From assembly GCF_000765215.1 (NCBI RefSeq), contig NZ_JPJE01000004.1, forward strand, positions 1 to 64,000: a stretch of DNA of 64,000 nucleotides. The letters are read 5' to 3'. Below are positions 42,384 to 51,940 of the stretch, in pieces (the stretch's first letter is position 1; the number at the start of each line of letters is the position of its first letter). Made by a program: the position numbers and the translations under genes. This stretch comes from Eubacterium sp. ER2 (GTDB lineage: Bacteria; Bacillota; Clostridia; Lachnospirales; Lachnospiraceae). The notes below the pieces were generated by a model that was not told the DNA's origin, did no database searches, and saw only the letters and a program-made list of their open reading frames with translations.

Positions 42384-43719
42384 ATGAACGAGACATTTAT
42401 GAAAGAGAAGCCCATCCTGCCCCTCATCACGTCCATGGCGCTCCCCATGGTCATCTCCATGCTGGTCAACTCCCTCTACAACATTGTAGACAGCTTTTTT
42501 GTGGCCCAGATCAGCGAGGACGCCATGACTGCCCTGTCACTGGTCTATCCCCTGCAGAACCTGATCAACGCAGTGGCCATCGGCTTTGGCGTGGGCATCA
42601 ACGCACAGATCGCCTTCCACCTGGGAGCCGGAAACAGAGACCGGGCCGGCACTGCCGCCACCCACGGTCTCGTGCTTTCCGCCATCCACGGCCTCATCCT
42701 GTCCCTTGCCTGCATCGGAGCTATCCGCTGGTTCCTGGGCATGTTCACCTCTGACCAGAGGGTCATAGACCTGGGCGTACGCTACAGCGTGATCGCCTTC
42801 TCCTTTTCTGTGGTCATCTCTGTCGGGCTTGCCTTCGAGAAAATATTTTCAGGCTGTAGGGCGGATGAAACTGACCATGCTGAGCATGCTCTCCGGGTGT
42901 GTCGCCAACATCATCCTGGACCCTGTTCTGATCTTTGGCCTGGGGCCCTTCCCGGAGCTGGGCATAGAAGGGGCCGCCATCGCCACCGGCGCGGGGCAGG
43001 TGCTGACACTGGCTGTCTACCTGACTGTCTACAGAAAAGTCCCCATCCCGGTAAGGATCAGCCGCCGCCATCTGTCCGCTGACAGGCAGATGGATGCAAA
43101 ACTCTACTCTGTGGGCATCCCCGCCGCCCTGAACCTGGCCCTCCCGTCTGTTATGATATCTGCGCTCAACACCATCCTGGCAGCCTGGTCTCAGAGTTAC
43201 ATCGTCATCCTGGGCGTCTACTACAAGCTGCAGACCTTCCTCTATCTGCCGGCCAGCGGCATTGTCCAGGGAATGCGTCCCGTCATCGGCTACAACTACG
43301 GCGCCGGAGAGAGGGCAAGAGTTCAGAAAATCTACCGGGTCACCCTGACCATGTGCGCCGTCATCATGGTGGCGGGCACCCTGGTCTGCCTGACAGTCCC
43401 CCACCTGCTGATCGGGCTTTTCACAGAAAATCCGGACACCGTGCAGGCAGGAGCCGAAGCGCTGCGCATCATCAGCTCCGGATTCATCGTCTCCTCTGTA
43501 TCTGTTACATCCTCGGGAGCTTTAGAGGGTATAGGAAAGGGGTTCCCCTCCCTCATCATCTCCCTTTGCCGCTACATTGTGGTCATCCTTCCGGCTGCTT
43601 TCATTCTGAGCCGGCTGATGGGCCCTTCCGGCGTATGGCACGCCTTCTGGGCAACAGAGCTGATCACAGCCGTTGTTTCTTTTGCCGTGTACCGGAGGGC
43701 AGTTGTCCTCCCGGACTGA
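42384..43719 (+). pseudogene. MATE efflux transporter gene with a single-base frameshift
   Basis: The two halves of one MATE transporter lie in different frames. The first half starts at ATG 42384 (AAAGGA upstream) and reads correctly to AFEKIF at about 42848. The second half continues from QAVGRMKLTML in the +1 frame to the stop at 43719. Removing one T from TTTT at 42846-42849 restores a continuous protein of about 445 residues with the usual twelve helices. The gene is therefore a pseudogene, an on/off homopolymer variant, or a sequencing error. Its last 198 bp overlap the converging ToxN-like gene. Confidence 0.85.
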
Positions 43720-44247
43720 CGCCGGGCTCATACCGTCCTGGCTGGTCTTCTCTGTACTGAGGCCGGGCCGGTACCGGCGGCACAGCTCCTCCAGCTTTCG
43801 GAAATCAATGCATCTTTCTGTCACCGCGCACTTCTTCCCCTCCACTTTCTTTCTATACAGGAGGGAAGCGCTGCGGCGGATCTTATCCTCCATTTTCTTG
43901 ATATATCTGTATTCTGCCCGCAGCAGATCCCTGTATTTGTCATCCTCCTCCCGGGCAATGTCCACATACTCGTACTGTCCCTCCGGTACAGGAAACATAT
44001 TGTTCAGATTGATGACCGCATAGTTCTTCACCTTGATAAGATCCAGGCTGTCTCTCATGGCGGCATGTTTCTCCTTAAAGGAAGAGAGGGGCGCAAAATA
44101 GTCCATATGATGGATATGCAGCACGATCCCTATATACTTTCTCCTGCGCCTTCCCTCCTCCTGCCTGTTGTAAAACAGATGGGGCGCGCAGGGACGCAGA
44201 TATTCCACATACGCTTCTGTAATGTGGTAAAACTTGATATGGTTCAT
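43522..44247 (-). CDS. ToxN/AbiQ-type (type III) toxin, with C-terminal extension
   Basis: A 241-residue protein. Residues 1-165 match the ToxN/AbiQ endoribonuclease family: IKFYHITEAYVEYLRP start, KYIGIVLHI and the APLSSFKEKH motif (Ser55, Ser56, Lys58) near the active site, then INLNNMFPVP and a helical tail. Typical ToxN is about 170 residues. Here the last 70 or so run antisense through the end of the MATE gene and have no family resemblance. Type III toxins are held by a repeated RNA antitoxin. The 190-nt leader has hairpins but no clear tandem repeat. An AAGGAGG site precedes the ATG. Confidence 0.75.
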   Translation of the reverse strand: MNHIKFYHITEAYVEYLRPCAPHLFYNRQEEGRRRRKYIGIVLHIHHMDYFAPLSSFKEKHAAMRDSLDLIKVKNYAVINLNNMFPVPEGQYEYVDIAREEDDKYRDLLRAEYRYIKKMEDKIRRSASLLYRKKVEGKKCAVTERCIDFRKLEELCRRYRPGLSTEKTSQDGMSPASVREDNCPPVHGKRNNGCDQLCCPEGVPYAGRAHQPAQNESSRKDDHNVAAKGDDEGGEPLSYTL

Positions 44248-44436
44248 TCTGCCTCCTTGCCAGAGCGCTCTTTCAGACTGTAAAACTCATCACTTTGGAA
44301 ATTTTGAAGATCTTCATGGATAATCAGATAACACCGGAGGCAGACTGGCTGCCTCCTCTGTGTCCTGCCCGCCAGAAAAGGCGGATGTCTCTAACTTTCT
44401 CACTTGGGGCTGAGATACACCCTCTCGATCATAGAT
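44248..44436 (-). ncRNA. Leader RNA of the ToxN-like gene, candidate antitoxin region
   Basis: From the promoter at 44437-44465 a leader of about 185 nt precedes toxN. It can form two strong hairpins: CCGCC/GGCGG (44369-44384) and GGAGGCAG/CTGCCTCC (44336-44356). Type III antitoxins normally consist of two or more 34-45-nt tandem repeats followed by a terminator. I see neither clear tandem repeats nor a T-tract after the second hairpin. It may hold a single-unit or decayed antitoxin. Confidence 0.3.
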
Positions 44437-44465
44437 ATTATAGAACAGATTTATGTGAAACGCAA
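44437..44465 (-). promoter_or_regulatory. Promoter of the ToxN-like gene
   Basis: On the minus strand TTGCGT (44465-44460), a 17-bp spacer and TATAAT (44442-44437). Confidence 0.7.
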
Positions 44466-44484
44466 GCTTTTTTTATGTCGCTTC

Positions 44485-46143
44485 TTATTTTTGGCAGAGC
44501 ACCATCACAGCCTCATACGGGCGAAGATGCCCGCTCTTCCACGCCTCTTCGCCGGCGCCGCTCTCCTTCTCATAATTGCAGGCCAGCACCTGCCCTTCTG
44601 CCCACATCTCCGGCAAGGGGCAGCTGACTTCTGTCCCTGAGAAGTTGGCAAGGACAAGGAGCTGCGAATCTCCATTACTTCTTGTGTAGGCGAAGACCTT
44701 TTCATCCTCCGGGAAGAGAAGCGTAAATTTCCCGTCCACGATCACCGGATACTCCTTGCGCAGGGCGATCAGCTTCTGATAGAAGCGGAACACGGAATCC
44801 GGATCCGCCATCTCCGCCTCTGCGTTGATCTGCCTGTAGTTTTCGTTCACCTCGATCCAGGGCTCGCCTGCTGTGAATCCGGCATTGGCGCTGCCATCCC
44901 ACTGCATGGGGGTGCGGGCGTTGTCCCGGCTCTTGGCGTAGATGGATGTCATCACATCCGCCTCGTCGTAGCCTGCTTCCACCCTCTCCTCATAGAGGTG
45001 CAGCGTCTCGATGTCCCTGTAATGGCTGATGTCCGGGAAGCGCACATTGGTCATGCCCAGCTCTTCTCCCTGGTAGATGTAGGGCGTCCCCTGCATGCCG
45101 TGAAGGATCATGGCCAGCATCTTTGCCGACTGCACCCGGTACTCCTTGTCGTTCCCCCACCTGGAGACGATCCTTGGAAGGTCGTGGTTATTCCAGAACA
45201 GGCTGTTCCAGCCCTTTCCGCAGAGCTCCTCCTGCCATTTTGCCAATGTCTTTTTCAGCTTTACCACGCTCAGGGCAGCCAGGTCCCACTTGGTCTTTCC
45301 CTCCTGCTGGTCCAGGCCGATATGCTCGAACTGAAATACCATGGAGAACTCGCTGCCATCCGGATTGCTGTAGAGCTTTGCCCGCTCCGGGTCTGCTCCC
45401 CAGGCTTCTCCCACGGTGATGAGATCCCCTTTCTGGAAAGTCTCCCGGCTCATCTCCCGGATAAACTCGTGAAGCCTGGGGCCGTTGGCGGTAATACCCA
45501 GGTCCGGCTCCTTGGCGATCTGGTCAATGACATCCAGGCGGAAGCCGCCCACGCCCTTGTCCATCCACCACAGGATCATGTCGTAGATCTCCCGGCGGAC
45601 TTTCTCGTTCTCCCAGTTCAGATCCGGCTGTTTCACGGAAAACTGGTGGAAATAATACTGCTCAAGCTCCGGAACCCACTCCCAGGCAGGGCCCCCGAAA
45701 GCTGCCTCCATGTCATTGGGAAGCTCCCCTTCCACGCCGTCCCTCCACACATAGTAGTCATGGTACGGATTGTCTTTGCTCTTCTTCGCCTCCTGGAACC
45801 AGCGGTGCTCGTCGGAGGTGTGGTTCAGCACCAGGTCCATGATGATGCGGATCCCTCTCTTCTCTGCCTCCGCAATAAGCTCCTCCATGTCAGCGAGGCT
45901 GCCGAACATGGGGTCTATGTCCTGGTAATCGGATATGTCGTAGCCGTTGTCATCCTGGGGAGACCTGCACACGGGCGAGAGCCAGATAGCGTCAATGCCA
46001 AGCTCCCTCAAGTAGTCCAGCCGGCTGATGATACCCGGGATGTCTCCGATGCCGTCGCCGTTGCTGTCCTGGAAGCTGCGGGGATAGATCTGATAGACCA
46101 CCGCCTGCTGCCACCATTTTCTTTCTGTCGTCCTTTCACTCAT
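44485..46143 (-). CDS. GH13 alpha-glucosidase (oligo-1,6-glucosidase type)
   Basis: A 552-residue cytoplasmic GH13 enzyme, usual length for the MalL/oligo-1,6-glucosidase subfamily. Conserved regions are visible: VLNHTSD, GFRLDVIDQIAKE with the catalytic Asp, VGEAWG with the acid Glu, and the WNNHDLPR region with the third acid. It should release glucose from short alpha-glucans, isomaltose or sucrose-like sugars. The precise linkage preference is not assigned. Last gene of the alpha-glucan operon, 76 bp after the neopullulanase-type gene. Confidence 0.92.
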   Translation of the reverse strand: MSERTTERKWWQQAVVYQIYPRSFQDSNGDGIGDIPGIISRLDYLRELGIDAIWLSPVCRSPQDDNGYDISDYQDIDPMFGSLADMEELIAEAEKRGIRIIMDLVLNHTSDEHRWFQEAKKSKDNPYHDYYVWRDGVEGELPNDMEAAFGGPAWEWVPELEQYYFHQFSVKQPDLNWENEKVRREIYDMILWWMDKGVGGFRLDVIDQIAKEPDLGITANGPRLHEFIREMSRETFQKGDLITVGEAWGADPERAKLYSNPDGSEFSMVFQFEHIGLDQQEGKTKWDLAALSVVKLKKTLAKWQEELCGKGWNSLFWNNHDLPRIVSRWGNDKEYRVQSAKMLAMILHGMQGTPYIYQGEELGMTNVRFPDISHYRDIETLHLYEERVEAGYDEADVMTSIYAKSRDNARTPMQWDGSANAGFTAGEPWIEVNENYRQINAEAEMADPDSVFRFYQKLIALRKEYPVIVDGKFTLLFPEDEKVFAYTRSNGDSQLLVLANFSGTEVSCPLPEMWAEGQVLACNYEKESGAGEEAWKSGHLRPYEAVMVLCQK

Positions 46144-46180
46144 AAATGTTCATCTCCTTTCCACTCTGTACGCAGATACG

Positions 46181-46203
46181 GGCAGGCCGTATAAAAGCCT
46201 GCC
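46181..46203 (-). other. Stem-loop between the two GH13 genes
   Basis: GGCAGGC (46181-46187) pairs with GCCTGCC (46197-46203) across a 9-nt loop in the 76-bp gap. No U-tract follows on the minus strand, so it looks more like an RNA processing or stability element than a terminator. Confidence 0.4.
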
Positions 46204-46219
46204 TATATTTTCTGCTTTT

Positions 46220-48010
46220 CTACTGTTTAATCTTCTTCCGGCGGATCAGGGTACCGTTCTTCCCAAGGACCCCGTCCGCATATTTTCTGGAGAAAAGGAT
46301 CTCCCCCTCTTCCCGCACGTTCATGTCTTCCTTGGAGCAGTTCAGAAGCACCTCAATCTCATTCCAGCGCCCGTCCAGCTTGATGTACTCCACACAGCGG
46401 TCATTTTCATACTCACCGGGGAAATGGAAATAAAGGCTCCTGCAGGCCTCCTCGTCCTTCCGCATCCTGATGAGGGAGCGGACAAGGCCGATCTTCTCCT
46501 GGTTCTCCTTCTCCTCCAGCTCATCCCAGGGCATGCACCGCCGGCAGTCCGGGTCGTGGCCGCCCTCCATGGCGATCTCCGTCCCGTAGTAGATGCAGGG
46601 GCTTCCCGGCATGGTAAAGAGGACCGCAAGCTGCTGGTAAAAGATATCCAGGTCATGGAACCGGTTCATAAGCCGCTCCGTGTCGTGGGAGTCCAGAAGG
46701 TTGAACATGACGTTGTTGTTCTGCTGCATGTACATAGTGTAGCAGCGGTTGATCATGTACTCGAACTCCTCTTTCTTCATGCTCTTGTCCAGGAAAAAAT
46801 CATGGATGCCGCTCATAAGGGGGTAGTTCATGACTGAGTCGTACTCATCCCCCATGAGCCACTGGCTGGCGTCATGCCAGATTTCTCCCAGGAGGTAGAT
46901 ATCCTCCCTGCACCCTTTCAGATGCTCCCGCATCTTTTTCAGGAAACGGTGGGACACTTCATTTCCCACATCGAAGCGGATACCGTCTATGTCAAAGTCC
47001 CGGATCCATCCCTGGCACACCTGGCAGAAATAGTCGATGACCTGGTCATTGTTCGTGTTGAGCTTTGGCATCCAGTCCGCAAAGGCAAAGGAATAAAATC
47101 TGCCGTCCCTTGTGTCCTCCTGCTTGTCCGGCAGGGGCCACTGGTGGATCATGAACCAGTCCGCATACGGGGAGTCCTTCCCGTTTTTCAGCACGTCCTG
47201 CCAGGGGCCGAAGTGACGCCCGCAGTGGTTGAACACCGCGTCCACCATGACCCGGATCCCCAGGGCGTGGGCCTCCTTCACCAGTCTGGCAAAGGTCTCC
47301 CCGTCTCCGAAATGAGGATCGATCCTCGTGTAGTCCGTGGTGTCATACTTGTGGTTGGACTCCGCCTCCATGATGGGGTTGAGGTAGATCCCGGTGACAC
47401 CTAAGTCTGCCAGGTAGGGAAGCTTCTGCCGGATCCCCTCCAGGTTTCCCCCGAAGCGCTCCTCGTTGGTGACAGGCCCCTTCCGCCAGGGAACGATCTC
47501 TCCTCCTGAGGCAGCGCTGTCCCGCTCAGCTCCTTCTGCTTCTGAAACTCCCCTGCAGAAGCGGTCCGGGAAGATCTGGTACCAGACCGTGTCGTTGACC
47601 CAGTCGGGGGTCCTGTTTACATCCGCCGGGTTCATCCAGGGCACGGTAAAGCACTGGATCATCCTTCCCTCCATATCCATCTGCTCCTGGGTCAGGAAAC
47701 CGTCCTCGCAGTAGTACCAGACTTCTCTGTCCGTGTGCAGTTCAAAGTAATATTTGCATCTCTTATACGGCGGAACCAGGGTGGTGGTCCACCAGATCTG
47801 ATGGCGGAGCCTCTTTTTGTAGACGATCTCCTCCCTCTTCCCGGTCCACTTCTCTTTCCCGCCAAGGATACCCGCCTCGAAGGGGTCGCCGTGGTGGATG
47901 AACACCCGTTTCACGTCGTAGCCGGTCTTTAAGTTGACCACCAGCTCGTCTTCATTTAAAGGATAGCTCATCTGCTCTGAAGTTTTGTGGTAAACGCCTG
48001 TAAATTCCAT
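46220..48010 (-). CDS. GH13 neopullulanase/cyclomaltodextrinase-type enzyme
   Basis: A 596-residue GH13 protein. The N-terminal 120 residues or so form a CBM34-like beta domain (KTGYDVKRVFIHHGDPFEAG), the mark of the neopullulanase, cyclomaltodextrinase and maltogenic amylase group. The barrel follows with DAVFNHCGRHFG, GIRFDVGNEVSH (nucleophile Asp), LLGEIWHDA (acid Glu) and LLDSHDTERL. No signal peptide, so it acts inside the cell on imported dextrins. It lies 3 nt after malQ. Confidence 0.9.
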   Translation of the reverse strand: MEFTGVYHKTSEQMSYPLNEDELVVNLKTGYDVKRVFIHHGDPFEAGILGGKEKWTGKREEIVYKKRLRHQIWWTTTLVPPYKRCKYYFELHTDREVWYYCEDGFLTQEQMDMEGRMIQCFTVPWMNPADVNRTPDWVNDTVWYQIFPDRFCRGVSEAEGAERDSAASGGEIVPWRKGPVTNEERFGGNLEGIRQKLPYLADLGVTGIYLNPIMEAESNHKYDTTDYTRIDPHFGDGETFARLVKEAHALGIRVMVDAVFNHCGRHFGPWQDVLKNGKDSPYADWFMIHQWPLPDKQEDTRDGRFYSFAFADWMPKLNTNNDQVIDYFCQVCQGWIRDFDIDGIRFDVGNEVSHRFLKKMREHLKGCREDIYLLGEIWHDASQWLMGDEYDSVMNYPLMSGIHDFFLDKSMKKEEFEYMINRCYTMYMQQNNNVMFNLLDSHDTERLMNRFHDLDIFYQQLAVLFTMPGSPCIYYGTEIAMEGGHDPDCRRCMPWDELEEKENQEKIGLVRSLIRMRKDEEACRSLYFHFPGEYENDRCVEYIKLDGRWNEIEVLLNCSKEDMNVREEGEILFSRKYADGVLGKNGTLIRRKKIKQ

Positions 48011-48013
48011 CTT

Positions 48014-49489
48014 TTATACCTCTTTCCGGGCCTGGATCAGCTTTCTGTATCCTGCAAGTTCCCGTCCGGCCCTGTCAAAGTCCGGCATATGCCACTCCCA
48101 GTTGGGGGAGCCCACCGTTCCCGGCGTGTTCATGTGGCCCTCCCGGCCAAGTCCCAGAATATCCTGCATGGGGATGATGGCGTACTGGGCCGGGCTGTGC
48201 AGCAGGTAGGCGATCAGCCTGTCCTTCACGGACCCTGCCCTGCACCCTTCCTTTTTAAGGAAGCGGCGCACCTTCCGCCTGGCGGCGGGGCTTAAATTCC
48301 CGTACCACTCCATAAGCGTGTCGTTGTCATGGGTGCCGGTGTATATGATCATATTTTCTGTGTCTTCTGAGATATCACGGGCGTACTTTCCGCCCGTCTC
48401 AATGGAGAAGACAAGGATCTTCATGCCCTTTAAATGGTAGTGCTCTTTCAGCGTCAGAACCTCCGGACGCAGATCTCCCAGATCTTCCGCCACCAGCTCC
48501 ACGTCGGGCAGCTTCTCTGTCAGCAGATCCAGCACCTCGTACCCGGGCGCCTCGATCCAGTCTCCCTCCACGGCTGTGGGGCAGGAGGCCGGGATCTTCC
48601 AGTAGGTGTCAAAAGCACGGAAATGGTCGATGCGCACAATGTCAAAGAGCTTTCCGCTGTAGCCGATCCGGTCCAGCCAGAACTGATAGCCCTGCTCCTT
48701 CATGTAGTCCCAGTCATAGATAGGATTGCCCCATCTCTGCCCTGTCTCACTGAAATAGTCCGGCGGAACGCCTGCTATGAAGATGGGGCGTCCGTCCGTG
48801 TCCAGAAGGAAATTGTCCTTTCCTCCCCACACGTCCACAGAGTCCACGCCCACGTAGAAGGGCACGTCCCCCATGATGCGGATGCCGTTTTCGTTGGCCG
48901 TTTTTTTCACCTTCATCCACTGGCAGAAGAACATATACTGAAGGAACACCTGGAAATCGGCCTCTTCCTTTTCCGGTGCAGTAAGCTCCCGGCGGGTCTT
49001 CGTCCAGTTTTTGTCCTCCTCTTTCCACTCGTTCCAGCATGTGCCGCCGTTGCTTATCTTAAGGGCGCGGAACACACCGTACTCCAAGGCCCACTCCTGC
49101 CGGGCAAAGGTCCAGAACTCTTCCTTCTGGTCCAGCCCCTGCTCCCGGAATGACTGCCAGGCCTCCTTAAGATAGGGAAGCTTGAAAGCTCGCACCGCAT
49201 CGTAGTCCACACGGACTGCCTTTTCCCGGAACACCTCCGGCTGCTCTTTCAGAAGCCCTTCCTGGAAAAGCACATCCAGACTGATATACAGCTCGTCTCC
49301 TGCGTAGGATGAGTAGGGCTGATAAGGCGAATTGCCGTAGCCCACAGGGTTCAGGGGAAGGATCTGCCAGATCCCTGCCCCGCTTTCCTTCACCATCTCG
49401 ATCCATCTGTATGCCGCCGGGCCCAGCTCCCCGATCCCCGTCCGGGAGGGGAGGGAGGACACGGGCATCAGTATGCCTGTCTGTCTCAT
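48014..49489 (-). CDS. malQ: 4-alpha-glucanotransferase (amylomaltase)
   Basis: A 491-residue GH77 enzyme that disproportionates maltodextrins, producing glucose and longer chains for the phosphorylase. It has the family start MPVSSLPSRTGIGELG, the substrate segment GNSPYQPYSSYAG, the nucleophile region VRIDHFRAF and the acid region LVAEDLGDL. The ATG at 49487-49489 has AGAGAGG upstream; a longer frame upstream overlaps glgP sequence poorly. It is placed 22 nt after glgP. Confidence 0.95.
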   Translation of the reverse strand: MRQTGILMPVSSLPSRTGIGELGPAAYRWIEMVKESGAGIWQILPLNPVGYGNSPYQPYSSYAGDELYISLDVLFQEGLLKEQPEVFREKAVRVDYDAVRAFKLPYLKEAWQSFREQGLDQKEEFWTFARQEWALEYGVFRALKISNGGTCWNEWKEEDKNWTKTRRELTAPEKEEADFQVFLQYMFFCQWMKVKKTANENGIRIMGDVPFYVGVDSVDVWGGKDNFLLDTDGRPIFIAGVPPDYFSETGQRWGNPIYDWDYMKEQGYQFWLDRIGYSGKLFDIVRIDHFRAFDTYWKIPASCPTAVEGDWIEAPGYEVLDLLTEKLPDVELVAEDLGDLRPEVLTLKEHYHLKGMKILVFSIETGGKYARDISEDTENMIIYTGTHDNDTLMEWYGNLSPAARRKVRRFLKKEGCRAGSVKDRLIAYLLHSPAQYAIIPMQDILGLGREGHMNTPGTVGSPNWEWHMPDFDRAGRELAGYRKLIQARKEV

Positions 49490-49511
49490 GGTAATACCTC
49501 TCTTATCTATT

Positions 49512-51773
49512 TTACAGATGCCAAATGTCTCTGTTGTACTCCGCAATGGTGCGGTCTGAGGAGAAGAAGCCTGCCTTTGCAATGTTCACCAGCATCTTCT
49601 TCGCCCATGCCTTCTCGTCCTCGTAGTCTGCGAGCATCTGCTCTTTTGTGCGGATGTAGTCCTTCACATCCAGAAGGGTCATGAACCAGTCTTTGCCCAC
49701 GATCTCCTTGTAGAGTCTTCCTAAGTTCACCGGATCGCCGATCATGATCATCTCCTTGCTGATGATAAAGTCCACCAGCTCCTCGATCTGCGGATCGCTC
49801 TCGTAGATGGCTCTGGAATTGTAGGCGCTGTCAGCGTAGAGCTGGATGACCTTCTCGGACTTCTCGCCGAAGATATAGATGTTGTCGTCCCCCACAAGCT
49901 GGTGGATCTCCACATTTGCCCCGTCCTCGGTTCCCAGGGTCACGGCTCCGTTCAGCATGAACTTCATGTTTCCGGTTCCGGAGGCCTCCTTGGACGCCAG
50001 GGAGATCTGCTCGGAAATGTCGCAGGCCGGGATCAGCTTCTCAGCCTTTGTCACATTGTAGTTTTCCACCATGACGATGCGCATGTACTTGTTGACATCC
50101 GGATCGTTGTTCACAAGCTGCTGCAGGCAGAGGATCAGATGGATGATGTCCTTTGCGATGGTGTAGGCCGGAGCAGCCTTGGCGCCGAAGATCATGGTGA
50201 TGGGTCTTGCCGGCAGGTTGCCCTTCTTGATCTCCTTGTATTTGTAGATGGCGTAGAGGGCGTTCATCTGCTGTCTCTTGTACTCGTGGAGACGCTTGAT
50301 CTGGATATCAAATACAGAATTCTCGTCCACGTCTACATCCTGGGTCATCTTCAGATAGTCCTTCAGCTCCACCTTGGCGTCTTTCTTGATCTCTCTGAGA
50401 CGCTGGAGCACTTTCTCGTCATCCTTGTATGCCAGCAGTTTTTCAAGCTGGGAAGCGTCCTCCACATACTCTTCTCCGATAAGCTCCTTCAGATAATCCG
50501 CAAGCTCATGGTTGCAGTGGAGAAGCCAGCGGCGGAAAGTAATGCCGTTTGTCTTGTTGTTGAACTTCTCCGGGTAAATATCGTAGAAAGGCTTCAGCTC
50601 GGACTCTTTGAGTATCTCTGTGTGGAGGGCAGCCACACCGTTCACCGCATAGCCGTAGTGGATGTCGATGTGGGCCATGTGTACCCGGTCCATCTTGTCG
50701 ATGATGTACACTCTCTCGTTATGGAAGTCCCTTCTCACCCTTGCGTCCAGCTCGCGGATGATGGGCATAAGCTGGGGAACCACCTTCTCCAGGTAGGCGA
50801 TGGGCCACTTCTCCAGAGCCTCTGCCAGAATGGTGTGGTTCGTGTAGGCGCATGTCTTTCTCACCACGTCGATGGCTGTGTCCATATTGAAGCCCTTCTG
50901 GGTTGTCAGGATACGGATCAGCTCCGGGATCACCATAGTAGGATGGGTGTCGTTGATCTGGATGCACACATGCTCGTGAAGGTGATACAGGTCCACGCCT
51001 CTCTCCTGTGCCTCTTTCAGAATGAGCTGGGCCGCGTTGCTGACCATGAAGTACTGCTGGTAGATACGCAGAAGCTGTCCCGCCTCGTCGCTGTCATCCG
51101 GGTAGAGGAAGAGGGTCAGGTTCCTGCGGACATCACTCTTGTCAAACTGGATGCCATCGTGGATCATGCTCTCGTCCACAGTATCGATGTCAAAGAGATG
51201 GAGCTTGTTGCAGCCGCTCTTGTATCCCGGCACGTCGATATCGTACATGGTGGAAGTCAGCGTAAAGTCCTTGAAAGGCACCTCAAAGTGGCAGTCTGTC
51301 TTTGTAAGCCATGTATTGTCTGTGATCCAGGGGTTTTTGTCCTCCCACTGCTTGTTGTCCGCAAACTTCTGGAGGAACAGTCCGTCGTGGTAGTTAAGTC
51401 CCACGCCGTCCCCGGCAAGTCCCAGTGTGGCGATGGAGTCAAGGAAGCAGGCCGCCAGACGTCCAAGGCCTCCGTTTCCAAGGGACGGCTCCAGCTCCAC
51501 CTCCTCGATCTGTGTCAGATCGTGGCCGTATTTTTTCAGCACTTCCCTTGTCTCCTCAAAAACTCCCAGGTTGATCAGATTGTTGGACAGAAGCTTTCCG
51601 ATGAGAAATTCCGCGGAAATGTAATATAATTTCCTGTCTCCTGTGTTGGCCTTCATGCCCTGCATTTTTTCCTTTGTCACAAAGAGAAGGGCTGTGTAGA
51701 TTTCCTCCTTTGTGGCGTCTTTGATATCTTTCTGAAATTTCTCCTGCAATACACGCTGTAATGCCTGTTCCAT
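49512..51773 (-). CDS. glgP: Glycogen/maltodextrin phosphorylase
   Basis: A 753-residue GT35 phosphorylase that releases glucose-1-phosphate from alpha-1,4-glucans. The PLP-binding signature [20 protein letters not shown] is present, along with [10 protein letters not shown] and [11 protein letters not shown]. It is somewhat short (often 800 or more), with a compact N-terminus like clostridial enzymes. The ATG at 51771-51773 follows AAAAGGAGAG. A GTG 21 bp upstream lies inside that ribosome site and is rejected. A run of three inverted repeats and a malE/debranching-enzyme scar lie upstream. Confidence 0.95.
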   Translation of the reverse strand: MEQALQRVLQEKFQKDIKDATKEEIYTALLFVTKEKMQGMKANTGDRKLYYISAEFLIGKLLSNNLINLGVFEETREVLKKYGHDLTQIEEVELEPSLGNGGLGRLAACFLDSIATLGLAGDGVGLNYHDGLFLQKFADNKQWEDKNPWITDNTWLTKTDCHFEVPFKDFTLTSTMYDIDVPGYKSGCNKLHLFDIDTVDESMIHDGIQFDKSDVRRNLTLFLYPDDSDEAGQLLRIYQQYFMVSNAAQLILKEAQERGVDLYHLHEHVCIQINDTHPTMVIPELIRILTTQKGFNMDTAIDVVRKTCAYTNHTILAEALEKWPIAYLEKVVPQLMPIIRELDARVRRDFHNERVYIIDKMDRVHMAHIDIHYGYAVNGVAALHTEILKESELKPFYDIYPEKFNNKTNGITFRRWLLHCNHELADYLKELIGEEYVEDASQLEKLLAYKDDEKVLQRLREIKKDAKVELKDYLKMTQDVDVDENSVFDIQIKRLHEYKRQQMNALYAIYKYKEIKKGNLPARPITMIFGAKAAPAYTIAKDIIHLILCLQQLVNNDPDVNKYMRIVMVENYNVTKAEKLIPACDISEQISLASKEASGTGNMKFMLNGAVTLGTEDGANVEIHQLVGDDNIYIFGEKSEKVIQLYADSAYNSRAIYESDPQIEELVDFIISKEMIMIGDPVNLGRLYKEIVGKDWFMTLLDVKDYIRTKEQMLADYEDEKAWAKKMLVNIAKAGFFSSDRTIAEYNRDIWHL

Positions 51774-51829
51774 AATGAATACTCTCCTTTTCACATCTGA
51801 TATTTCATAAACACTACGGTATCATCATA

Positions 51830-51852
51830 CCATGGCCGCACAGCGGCCATGG
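51830..51852. repeat. Palindrome 1 upstream of glgP
   Basis: CCATGGCCGC-ACA-GCGGCCATGG, a perfect 10-bp inverted repeat with a 3-nt loop. On the minus strand it runs straight into TGGTATGATG, a possible -10 for glgP. Confidence 0.8.
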
Positions 51853-51870
51853 GCCTCTGGCAGATGCGCG

Positions 51871-51899
51871 GCGGATTTCTGCGGTTCCGCAGAAACCGC
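51871..51899. repeat. Palindrome 2 upstream of glgP
   Basis: TTTCTGCGG-TT-CCGCAGAAA (51876-51895) extended by GCGG/CCGC with one bulged base. Confidence 0.8.
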
Positions 51900-51909
51900 T
51901 CTATGCGCA

Positions 51910-51940
51910 GGTATAATAACCACGCTGTGGCTATTATACC
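51910..51940. repeat. Palindrome 3, directly after the debranching-enzyme remnant
   Basis: GGTATAATA, one mismatch, CCAC, 3-nt loop, GTGG, TATTATACC. It begins right after the TAG of the debranching-enzyme remnant, and each arm contains a TATAAT-like hexamer. No T-tract follows it. Confidence 0.8.

Noticed and set aside
44281-44436. Two loosely similar AAGTGA-containing segments in the ToxN leader as antitoxin repeats
   Set aside because: They share too few bases and are more than 100 nt apart, unlike the 34-45-nt units of type III antitoxins.
49902-51629. 575-codon open frame on the plus strand
   Set aside because: It is a shadow of the glycogen phosphorylase gene with no recognisable domain.
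51830-51940. Palindromes as insertion-sequence ends
   Set aside because: No transposase fragment, no matching terminal repeat at a second position and no target duplication could be seen.
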